Assembly (NCBI GenBank): GCA_028067895.1
Contig: JAPTUI010000397.1
Coordinates: 1-8,660, forward strand
DNA from: Pseudomonadota bacterium
Lineage (GTDB): Bacteria > Pseudomonadota > Gammaproteobacteria > Steroidobacterales > Steroidobacteraceae
Direction of reading: 5' to 3'
Length of the DNA: 8,660 nt
Program-made: the position numbers and the translations under genes
Part shown: positions 1 to 4,716 of the stretch, in pieces
Layout: each line of letters opens with the position of its first letter
Position numbering within the stretch: position 1 is the stretch's first letter
Notes under the pieces: model-generated
What the model saw: the letters and a program-made list of their open reading frames with translations, nothing else
Database searches by the model: none
What the model was told of the DNA's origin: nothing

Positions 1-1
1 T

Positions 2-37
2 GTCGCGCATGAGGTGCTGCCGGGAGGCACGAAATGA
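2..37 (+). CDS. 3' end of a probable upstream gene (partial)
   Basis: Frame 2 gives the peptide VAHEVLPGGTK followed by a TGA at 35-37, overlapping the ATG of the next gene as ATGA. Such 4-base overlaps are typical of translationally coupled genes, so this is probably the tail of an upstream CDS in the same operon. Only eleven codons are visible, so neither its reality nor its product can be settled here. Confidence 0.4.
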   Translation, partial: VAHEVLPGGTK

Positions 38-567
38 GCATCCTCGCAACCTTCATCCAGGGTGGACAGCGGCTGATAGCGCAGTGTCCGCACTGCGACC
101 ACCTATTCCAGGTCTTGCACGCTCGATTCATCTTTCCGTCCAAAGACCCAGGGCGGTGTGAATATGCCGATTTGCTGGCCATGCAGGCTACGACGAGTCG
201 CCTCAGTGGCCGCCTTGAACGCGCGCAGGAGCGCTACGATGCGGTAATCGAGGGCCTGCGGGCAAAGGCGACCGCCCAGGGGCAGCGGAGCGCTCGCAAG
301 CACGTGCTCAGGATTGACCAAGTGTTCTCAGCCAGGAAGATCGACCCCCAAGACGTGAAGGTCCTGTTTGATCCAGTGGACTATGTGGTCTTCCATGGGT
401 TGAACGGTAAGGGGGTGAAGGAAGTCAGGTTCATTAGCCACGAACCGGAATCCGCGCAACAGGAGCGCATTGTCAAGGCTATAGCGAAGGTGATTAAAGC
501 TGGCGATGTCGGATTTAGCACCCTCCGAGTGACGAAGGAGGGCGGGATTGAGGGCGAGAGAGCGTGA
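34..567 (+). CDS. Holliday-junction-resolvase-related protein (Endonuc_Holl-like), catalytic motif degenerate
   Basis: This 177-residue protein looks like the family of predicted endonucleases related to archaeal Holliday junction resolvases (COG4741/Endonuc_Holl). What is visible: a CPHC knuckle at residues 18-21, a probable helical stretch at 50-85 (rich in Arg, Glu, Ala), an SARKH segment near 86-90, and the family core LFDPVDYVVFHGL at 111-123 followed by VKEVRFIS at 128-135. In the family as I know it, this last beta strand ends in an EVKTG motif that supplies the Glu and Lys of the PD-(D/E)xK nuclease site. Here the corresponding stretch reads ISHEPES (134-140), so Asp116 is kept but the E-x-K pair is missing. 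The protein may be an inactive binding relative or use a changed site. The ATG start is preceded by GGGAGG at 22-27 with 6-base spacing. Family assignment is from memory of the motif pattern. Confidence 0.7.
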   Translation: MSILATFIQGGQRLIAQCPHCDHLFQVLHARFIFPSKDPGRCEYADLLAMQATTSRLSGRLERAQERYDAVIEGLRAKATAQGQRSARKHVLRIDQVFSARKIDPQDVKVLFDPVDYVVFHGLNGKGVKEVRFISHEPESAQQERIVKAIAKVIKAGDVGFSTLRVTKEGGIEGERA

Positions 568-730
568 TTGGAGTCGCGCTGGGGGTGCTCGACAAAATGA
601 ATCCGGGTTTGCTAGCCAAGATGATGGTGTCGAGGTCCAGGCGAGAACCGTGGAGGAGGCCGAGCAGCTCCTCGAGCGCGCTCAAACGCTGCAGACCAGT
701 CGGAAGAGTCCCGAGGAGAAAAATGCGTGA
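548..730 (+). CDS. small hypothetical protein, TTG start, possibly a frameshifted gene
   Basis: A 60-codon frame opens at TTG 548 inside the end of the preceding gene, with GGAGG about 5-6 bases upstream. Its second half, from residue 24 on, reads DDGVEVQARTVEEAEQLLERAQTL in pieces typical of a beta strand followed by a charged amphipathic helix (the TVEEAEQLLERAQ part), which looks like real protein. The first half (RARERDWSRAGGARQNE) does not. The overlapping frame from GTG 564, which shares GTGA with the stop of the upstream gene, begins with a more convincing hydrophobic sequence (MIGVALGVLDKMNPGLLAKMM) but then degenerates into Arg/Ser-rich translation. The two good halves sit in different frames, so either one short gene is real or a single gene has been broken by a frameshift near 620-630. 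No function can be assigned. Confidence 0.4.
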   Translation: MRARERDWSRAGGARQNESGFASQDDGVEVQARTVEEAEQLLERAQTLQTSRKSPEEKNA

Positions 731-914
731 CTATCCGGTCGCGGCCTGTTGCGCGAGTCAGGTTATGCCTTCTTTGGGGTGGGCGCCGTCGCTCCGGACG
801 CAAGCCCCCGCCGCAGGGTGCGCCGCGCCGTGATCCGCATCACAAGCCCCCTGCACAAAGCTTGGACTTGATCACGGCGAGGGCGCGGCTTGCTGCCTAC
901 GATGTCGTCTCGAC
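731..914. other. stretch without a convincing gene
   Basis: The open frames here (for example GTG 727 to 918) translate to Arg/Pro-rich sequence without recognisable features and overlap other equally open frames, as expected by chance in GC-rich DNA. The only structure seen is a short inverted repeat, GTGAT-CCGC-ATCAC, at 830-843. It should also contain the promoter of the lipoprotein gene, but I found no good -35/-10 pair with proper spacing. Confidence 0.5.
830..843. repeat. short inverted repeat GTGAT-CCGC-ATCAC
   Basis: A perfect 5-base palindromic pair with a 4-base spacer lies about 70 bases upstream of the lipoprotein start. It could be an operator half-site pair or a minor hairpin. 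No T-tract follows, so it is not an intrinsic terminator. At this length it could be chance. Confidence 0.25.
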
Positions 915-1343
915 TTGACATTGAAGTCTGTCATGGCAGCTATCAGGCTTGCATCGCTGTCCGCCGTCGCTCTGGTCGTCCCCCTGTTTAGCGGTTGTGC
1001 AGGCTTACACCAATGGGCAGCCGAGGAGCAGGCGCAACAAGACGCGCAACATTACGAACTTCAGTGCTATGCGGAGCGCGACTACCCGCAGCTGCTGAAG
1101 AATGACAGTTGCACCGAGCGAGATATGTTCAACGGGCAGCAAATCCAGGCGGAGCAAGCTGCTCAGGCCGCCCGGGCTGCGGCGGCTGAAGCGCAGGAGC
1201 AGGCAAATCTCCGAGCGGAGCAGGCTGCCCTGAACGCGAGCGCTGCGGCAACTCAGCGCGCGATAGCACAGCAAAATCGGTCACTGCAGTGCACAACGAC
1301 TTACAGCGGCAATACGGCGAATACAAGCTGTAACGAGCCATGA
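915..1343 (+). CDS. predicted lipoprotein with Ala/Gln-rich coiled coil
   Basis: A 142-residue protein with a lipoprotein signal peptide: a hydrophobic stretch at about residues 13-25 (SLSAVALVVPLF) ending in the lipobox-like FSGC with Cys28, so it should be exported, lipidated and membrane anchored. The mature part has a short Cys-containing region (LQCYAERDYPQLLKNDSC, about 50-67), then a long Ala/Gln/Glu-rich stretch (about 74-122) with strong coiled-coil or extended helical character, and a Thr/Asn/Cys tail (LQCTTTYSGNTANTSC). The start is uncertain: TTG 915 supplies a Lys in the n-region, while ATG 933 gives a shorter signal peptide with only Arg; neither has a strong ribosome binding site. 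The stop overlaps the next gene as ATGA. Specific function unknown. Confidence 0.7.
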   Translation: MTLKSVMAAIRLASLSAVALVVPLFSGCAGLHQWAAEEQAQQDAQHYELQCYAERDYPQLLKNDSCTERDMFNGQQIQAEQAAQAARAAAAEAQEQANLRAEQAALNASAAATQRAIAQQNRSLQCTTTYSGNTANTSCNEP

Positions 1344-1636
1344 GAAAGCCTCCCTGCACTCCGGTGCCGCGCGAGCCTGCTAGCATGTCCGAGCCACTCT
1401 TTCCGCCATTCGAGGCTGTAGTCGATCTTTTCCACGTGGCGGGAGGCATTACCCTCACAGCCATCCGCTCACCGAGCGCTCTTGCGGAGGAGTTCAAAGC
1501 GGTCTTCCCGACAGAGACTGCATGTTGTCTGCGTTATCTCGGCGCCCACCTCGAAGTGGTGGACACGCAAGACTTCGTTTCAGTGCGAGGGACCAACGCC
1601 GCCGGCCACGAGGTCGAGTACCCGGAGCCCCGGTAG
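1340..1636 (+). CDS. small hypothetical protein
   Basis: A 98-residue frame whose ATG overlaps the stop of the lipoprotein gene (ATGA), suggesting translational coupling. An internal ATG at 1385 (MSEPLFPPFEAVVDLF) would give an 83-residue protein and removes a Pro/Arg-rich, less protein-like N-terminus; it may be the true start, but neither start has a clear Shine-Dalgarno. The body (FEAVVDLFHVAGGITLTAIRS, then LAEEFKAVFP, then RYLGAHLEVVDTQDFVSVRG) has alternating hydrophobic pattern of a small alpha/beta fold. No signal peptide or membrane segment is visible. I do not recognise a family, and the gene is judged real mainly from composition and overlap. Confidence 0.5.
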   Translation: MRKPPCTPVPREPASMSEPLFPPFEAVVDLFHVAGGITLTAIRSPSALAEEFKAVFPTETACCLRYLGAHLEVVDTQDFVSVRGTNAAGHEVEYPEPR

Positions 1637-1761
1637 TAGATCGAGCAGGGCGCCGCACAGGGATCCCACCTCAGTTAGGGGATTTGCTCCAGAGGCAGAC
1701 CGGGTGTCCGGCGAGGTCAGGCGGTCCTCTCGCCCGCATCGCGAGCATCAGTGAGCTTCAG

Positions 1762-1790
1762 TTGGCGGCGACCGGATTTGATGCTAGACT
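1762..1790 (+). promoter_or_regulatory. sigma70-like promoter of the riboswitch-DUF3293-metK unit
   Basis: TTGGCG at 1762-1767 and TAGACT at 1785-1790 are separated by exactly 17 bases, each matching the sigma70 consensus at 4 of 6 positions. The predicted start of transcription falls at about 1797, which is just where helix P1 of the riboswitch begins (1798). The position fits so well with the RNA element that I favour it despite the modest box scores. Confidence 0.6.
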
Positions 1791-1797
1791 GTTTTCG

Positions 1798-1896
1798 GCA
1801 TCAAGAGGTGGGCCGACGCCCACGCCAACCTGCCTGCCCTGGCAAGGTGGATCGCGTAAGCGGATGTGGCTCCCCGGCGGAGCAACTAAGCGGGCG
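1798..1896 (+). ncRNA. SAM riboswitch aptamer, SAM-I/SAM-IV variant type
   Basis: The RNA folds as expected for the SAM-I/IV branch of the SAM clan. P1 pairs 1798-1802 with 1863-1867; J1/2 is AAGAG (1803-1807), as in SAM-I. P2 is a short 6-bp hairpin, 1808-1813 with 1818-1823 (loop CGAC), without the SAM-I kink-turn. P3 pairs CC 1825-1826 with GG 1849-1850 and CC 1829-1830 with GG 1846-1847, leaving the AA (1827-1828) opposite U (1848) internal loop that binds SAM in the clan; its upper stem is 1832-1834 with 1841-1843. P4 is CGC-GTAA-GCG (1853-1862). Outside P1 lie P5 (GCTCC 1869-1873 with GGAGC 1879-1883) and AACTAAG, then GGGCG 1892-1896 pairs with loop 3 (TGCCC 1835-1839), the pseudoknot that defines SAM-IV and SAM-I/IV. 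SAM binding would favour the terminator downstream, lowering expression of DUF3293 and metK. Confidence 0.92.
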
Positions 1897-1898
1897 AA

Positions 1899-1908
1899 GC
1901 GTCGGCCC
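1899..1908 (+). promoter_or_regulatory. candidate antiterminator strand pairing with riboswitch P2
   Basis: GCGTCGGCCC here is the exact reverse complement of GGGCCGACGC at 1810-1819 (10 uninterrupted pairs), which forms the P2 hairpin of the aptamer. The segment overlaps the first four bases of the terminator's 5' arm (1905-1908). The pairing is therefore exclusive with both P2 and the terminator and is a natural ligand-free antiterminator. The complementarity is seen; the switching role is inferred. Confidence 0.65.
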
Positions 1909-1934
1909 TCCTCAAACGGAGGGCTTTTTGTTTT
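1905..1934 (+). terminator. intrinsic terminator, riboswitch expression platform
   Basis: GCCCTCC (1905-1911) pairs perfectly with GGAGGGC (1918-1924) across the 6-base loop TCAAAC, and TTTTTGTTTT (1925-1934) follows at once. This is a textbook Rho-independent terminator, placed 8 bases after the pseudoknot strand of the SAM riboswitch and ahead of the coding part of DUF3293, so it acts as the off-state of the switch. Confidence 0.93.
1918..1930 (+). promoter_or_regulatory. ribosome binding site of DUF3293 gene inside the terminator arm
   Basis: GGAGG at 1918-1922 forms the 3' arm of the terminator stem and stands 5 bases before TTG 1928, itself in the T-tract. No other start with a Shine-Dalgarno precedes the conserved part of the protein. 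When the hairpin forms, it would both end transcription and hide this site in any read-through RNA. Confidence 0.6.
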
Positions 1935-2356
1935 CCAGCACACGCATCGCTCCCGACACCGTCCGGGCCTACTTGGAAACTGAATACCACGTATTCGGCG
2001 AACCCGCCTTTACCCTACAGGTCGGCGAACCAAGCCCGGCCCTGCTTGCCGCCCACAGGCGCTGGAGGGTCCAGTGCAGCGCGCTTTTGACGGCCTGCAA
2101 TCCCCTGAGCGGGATGGTCGATGAGGCGGCCAACGTCCTGCGACAAGACGCATTGGGGCGGGAGCTTTCTCGGCTTGGCTTTGCGTGCCTCGAAGGCGTC
2201 GGCCGACACCCATCAAACGGTTGGCCCGCTGAGCCGAGTTTTCTTGTAATGGGTCTGAATCTCGATACGGCCCGGAATTTCGGGACGCGCTTCGATCAGA
2301 ATGCCGTGGTGTGGAACGCGGCCGATGCCGTCCCGCAGCTGATATTACTCAGATAA
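1928..2356 (+). CDS. DUF3293 domain protein under SAM riboswitch control
   Basis: The 142-residue product (from TTG 1928) matches the DUF3293 pattern over nearly its whole length: an N-terminal helix then YLETEYHVFG (about 15-24), FTLQVGEPSPALLAAHRR, a central TACNPLS motif (about 61-67), EAANVLRQDALGRELSRLGF, then NGWPAEPSFLVMGLN and FDQNAVVWNAADAVPQLILL near the end. The family's function is unknown to me; the conserved NP-S, GW-EPS and QNA-V motifs suggest a small cytosolic alpha/beta protein. The frame is open upstream to GTG 1751, but that part would translate the riboswitch, so I choose TTG 1928 with GGAGG before it. It is the first gene behind the SAM riboswitch and precedes metK by 103 bases on the same strand, which links it to SAM or methionine metabolism by regulation. 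Confidence 0.85.
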   Translation: MFSSTRIAPDTVRAYLETEYHVFGEPAFTLQVGEPSPALLAAHRRWRVQCSALLTACNPLSGMVDEAANVLRQDALGRELSRLGFACLEGVGRHPSNGWPAEPSFLVMGLNLDTARNFGTRFDQNAVVWNAADAVPQLILLR

Positions 2357-2459
2357 ACCGATGGGCGTGGTCTGCCCGCTGTAAGGCATTCAGACCGGGG
2401 GATTTGATCCAGCTTGCCGCCCCAGAGAGATCGTCAATGCGGCTAAAGAGGAGTCGTTC
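2357..2459 (+). promoter_or_regulatory. metK leader with hairpins and strong Shine-Dalgarno
   Basis: GGTCTG at 2369-2374 pairs perfectly with CAGACC at 2391-2396 (16-base loop), followed by GGGG without a T-tract. GCCGC 2416-2420 can pair with GCGGC 2439-2443 just before the Shine-Dalgarno AAGAGGAG (2446-2453), 6 bases from ATG 2460. TTGA 2404-2407 with TCAA 2434-2437 could add a pseudoknot. These may protect the mRNA or adjust metK translation separately from the first gene. I could not match them to a known SAM riboswitch class; the folding is inferred by eye. Confidence 0.35.
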
Positions 2460-3680
2460 ATGTCTATTCGCAATGGTTTTTTTTCCTCGGAATCGGTCTC
2501 CGAGGGCCATCCCGACAAGCTCGCCGACCGCATCTCCGATGCGGTGCTTGACGAGTTTCTGCAGCACGAGCCCTCAGCAAGAGTGGCGTGCGAAACGCTC
2601 CTGGCCGATCAATGCGTCATCATCGCGGGAGAATTCAAGACCCATAACGCCGAACTATTCCACCACGTACGGGAATGTGCGCCGTTGATCGTGAGACACG
2701 TGCTCGCGGATACCGGCTACGAGAGCGCTGCCACCGGCATCGATCCGGAACGATGCGAAATCCAGGTACGCTTCAATCACCAGTCGGCCGACATCAATCG
2801 CGGTGTCGATCGGCAGGACGGCGCGATGGGCGCTGGCGACCAGGGGCTCATGTTTGGCTACGCCTGCGATGAGACCCCTGAGTTGATGCCGGCACCGATC
2901 GTCTTCGCTCACCGGCTCGTACGCCGGCAGGCTGAGCTGCGGCGCTCTGGCGCGCTTGCCTGGCTGGAACCCGATGCCAAATCCCAGGTGACCTTCCGGT
3001 ATGAGGACGGCCGTCCGGTCGCAATTGAGGCCGTGGTGGTGTCGACCCAGCATCAAGCCGACGTCGATGCCGAAGTCCTGCGGAGCGCTGTCAGCCGAGA
3101 GATCATAGATGCAGTGATCCCCACAAGCCTTCGTGCCGGCGGATACCGAGAGCTGATCAACCCCACCGGCCGGTTCGTCACGGGTGGGCCCAAGGGCGAT
3201 ACCGGCCTCACCGGGCGTAAGATCATCGTGGATACCTACGGTGGTGCCGCACCGCACGGCGGGGGCGCGTTCTCGGGCAAGGACCCCTCCAAAGTTGACC
3301 GTTCAGCTGCCTATATGGCGCGATTCCTCGCCAAACAGGTGGTCGCGCGCGGCTGGTCCCGGCGGGCGCTGGTTCAGCTTGCCTACGCGATCGGGGTGGC
3401 CGAGCCCGTGAGCTTCCTCGTCGACGCCGAGGGGAGCACCGCCAGCCAGAACGCCGACATCGCCCGGCTCCTGAGCAACGAATTCGATCTCACTCCAGCC
3501 GGCATCGTTCAGTATCTCAATCTGCTACGGCCGATCTACTACCCCACGGCAGCTTATGGCCATTTTGGCCGCAACGATCTCTCCTTGCCGTGGGACTCGG
3601 TACCACAAACCGCCGCGACTTCAGATGGAAGGGAGGGCGTGAACCGTCACGCGCCGAATCCCTATGCGCCGACGCCCTAA
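2460..3680 (+). CDS. metK: S-adenosylmethionine synthetase
   Basis: Makes S-adenosylmethionine from methionine and ATP, releasing phosphate and diphosphate, as a cytosolic homo-oligomer needing Mg and K ions. The 406-residue protein starts with FFSSESVSEGHPDKLADRIS (7-26, with the ATP-binding HPDK at 17-20), keeps FNHQSADI (105-112), signature one GAGDQGLMFGYA (124-135), GRFVTGGPKGDTGLTGRKI (237-255) and signature two GGGAFSGKD (267-275), then the C-terminal AYGHFGR (365-371). All catalytic motifs look intact. After the point where bacterial MetK usually ends, near residue 384, there is a tail of roughly 20 residues rich in Pro, Asn and Ala. ATG 2460 has a strong GAGGAG 6 bases upstream. It lies behind DUF3293 in the unit headed by the SAM riboswitch, which gives end-product feedback. 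Confidence 0.98.
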   Translation: MSIRNGFFSSESVSEGHPDKLADRISDAVLDEFLQHEPSARVACETLLADQCVIIAGEFKTHNAELFHHVRECAPLIVRHVLADTGYESAATGIDPERCEIQVRFNHQSADINRGVDRQDGAMGAGDQGLMFGYACDETPELMPAPIVFAHRLVRRQAELRRSGALAWLEPDAKSQVTFRYEDGRPVAIEAVVVSTQHQADVDAEVLRSAVSREIIDAVIPTSLRAGGYRELINPTGRFVTGGPKGDTGLTGRKIIVDTYGGAAPHGGGAFSGKDPSKVDRSAAYMARFLAKQVVARGWSRRALVQLAYAIGVAEPVSFLVDAEGSTASQNADIARLLSNEFDLTPAGIVQYLNLLRPIYYPTAAYGHFGRNDLSLPWDSVPQTAATSDGREGVNRHAPNPYAPTP

Positions 3681-3729
3681 TCTTCTTGAGTCAACGCGCC
3701 ATCACTAGCACGAATGCGGGAGGCACAAG

Positions 3730-4668
3730 ATGGTTTCCACCGGCGAAGACAATGCAGCCGAGCAGCTTTTGGACGGCCTAGCCGTGGCGTTTTCGGCCAC
3801 CGATTTCGCGCTAACGCGCGAGCCAGGATCACTCCTCGCCAAACAAGGAAGTATCTCGACACGCATCTGGATGGTTTCCGGCGAAGAAAGCGATTCGCCC
3901 CTCGGCCCTGTGAAGTGTGTCTTGCAAATTCGCAGCGATTTACCGGCGGAGATGGCCGGGATGATCCTTGCCAAGCCAGAAGCGCCGGAATTCATGAACC
4001 GTATGGCGACTTTGGGGGCGTTGACGCTTGACGGAGATCGCTGGTTCGTAGGCGCCCGTATCACGATCCTTGAGTCTGATAACGCATGGAATATACAGGC
4101 CCCGTTGATCCTGATGTCGGTTATCGCCGCGAGAGAATCCCTGCTCGGCGCCACCGGCAGGGCGCTCAGCGGACACACGATGGAAGAACACTCGAGCGAA
4201 TGGGTGGAAAGTGATTTCGACCGGGTCGAGGACTTCTTCTCCGCCCGATGTGTCTGCAGTAGGGGTAATCTGGGATTCGTCGCCGAGTTACCTCTTGAGC
4301 CCGGCGCAATCTGTGCAATGGCTGGAGATAACCGCACCGCACTCTGGAGCATCAAGGGTGACGAACCACACCCAGAGCTCGGTGGCGGGCTTTTTTGCAA
4401 GCTCGAGCTGCCCCATCAGCTGTCCGACGGATCGCGATTACACGAGGTCCTGCAGCAGCTCAATCAATTGGAGATGCTACCGCATGCTTTGCCGCCACAC
4501 TTTGGCGCATGGTGCGTCGGCAAATTGGGAAATAATCCAGCGTACGTCAGCTTCCTGCCTAACGCGCTTCACGACGCGGCTAGAGGTATTGCGGTGAACA
4601 TGACTGCATGGGCGTGGGGGCGCGCGAAGTGGGCGAACGCTACTCTCGCGTCGATGGGAATCTGCTGA
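3730..4668 (+). CDS. uncharacterised 312-residue protein downstream of metK
   Basis: I do not recognise the family. The protein is acidic to neutral, without signal peptide or clear membrane segments, so probably cytosolic. It seems to have two similar halves: the first has VKCVLQIRSDLP (61-72), then WFVGARITIL (105-114) and a hydrophobic helix PLILMSVIAARESLLG (125-140); the second has GLFCKLELPHQL (220-231), a helix HEVLQQLNQLEMLP (238-251), AWCVGKLG (260-267), FLPNAL (275-280) and a helix of small and aromatic residues to the end (AVNMTAWAWGRAKWANATL). The layout of strands followed by a long helix recalls chaperone-like or YbjN-like folds, but this is only an impression. ATG 3730 has GGGAGG 6 bases upstream. 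Metk lies 49 bases before and the sirtuin gene 48 bases after, with no terminator seen, so co-transcription is likely. Confidence 0.8.
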   Translation: MVSTGEDNAAEQLLDGLAVAFSATDFALTREPGSLLAKQGSISTRIWMVSGEESDSPLGPVKCVLQIRSDLPAEMAGMILAKPEAPEFMNRMATLGALTLDGDRWFVGARITILESDNAWNIQAPLILMSVIAARESLLGATGRALSGHTMEEHSSEWVESDFDRVEDFFSARCVCSRGNLGFVAELPLEPGAICAMAGDNRTALWSIKGDEPHPELGGGLFCKLELPHQLSDGSRLHEVLQQLNQLEMLPHALPPHFGAWCVGKLGNNPAYVSFLPNALHDAARGIAVNMTAWAWGRAKWANATLASMGIC

Positions 4669-4683
4669 GCGGCAATCAGCGGA
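4661..4683 (+). repeat. intercistronic hairpin at stop codon
   Basis: TCTGCTGA (4661-4668) can pair with TCAGCGGA (4676-4683) over eight pairs including one G-U, with loop GCGGCAA. It includes the TGA stop of the preceding gene. No T-tract follows, so it is not a typical intrinsic terminator; it may act in mRNA processing or stability between the two genes, or be fortuitous. Confidence 0.3.
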
Positions 4684-4716
4684 CCCTGCCCACGCCACCC
4701 ACAGGTGACCAAATTG

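Noticed and set aside
727..918. Frame of 63 codons from GTG 727
   Set aside because: Composition is typical of chance frames in GC-rich DNA, and no start signal or family feature is visible.
1798..1896. Cobalamin, TPP or SAH riboswitch as explanation of the leader
   Set aside because: None of their conserved boxes are present, while helix order, P3 internal loop and the loop-3 pseudoknot fit the SAM-I/IV class.
1751..1927. N-terminal extension of the DUF3293 frame to GTG 1751
   Set aside because: It would translate the entire riboswitch and terminator stem, the sequence is Arg/Pro-rich without domain features, and the conserved part begins after 1928.
1482..1983. Overlapping open frames of 90 and 153 codons on the plus strand
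   Set aside because: They are shadows of the hypothetical gene and the riboswitch region, with Arg/Ser/Pro-rich translations and no ribosome binding site.
2655..3257. 200-codon minus-strand frame inside metK
   Set aside because: It lies fully antisense to the highly conserved MetK coding sequence and is explained by codon bias.
3705..4400. 231-codon minus-strand frame opposite the unknown gene
   Set aside because: Ser/Arg-rich translation with no motif; the plus frame has GGGAGG, correct spacing and more protein-like composition.
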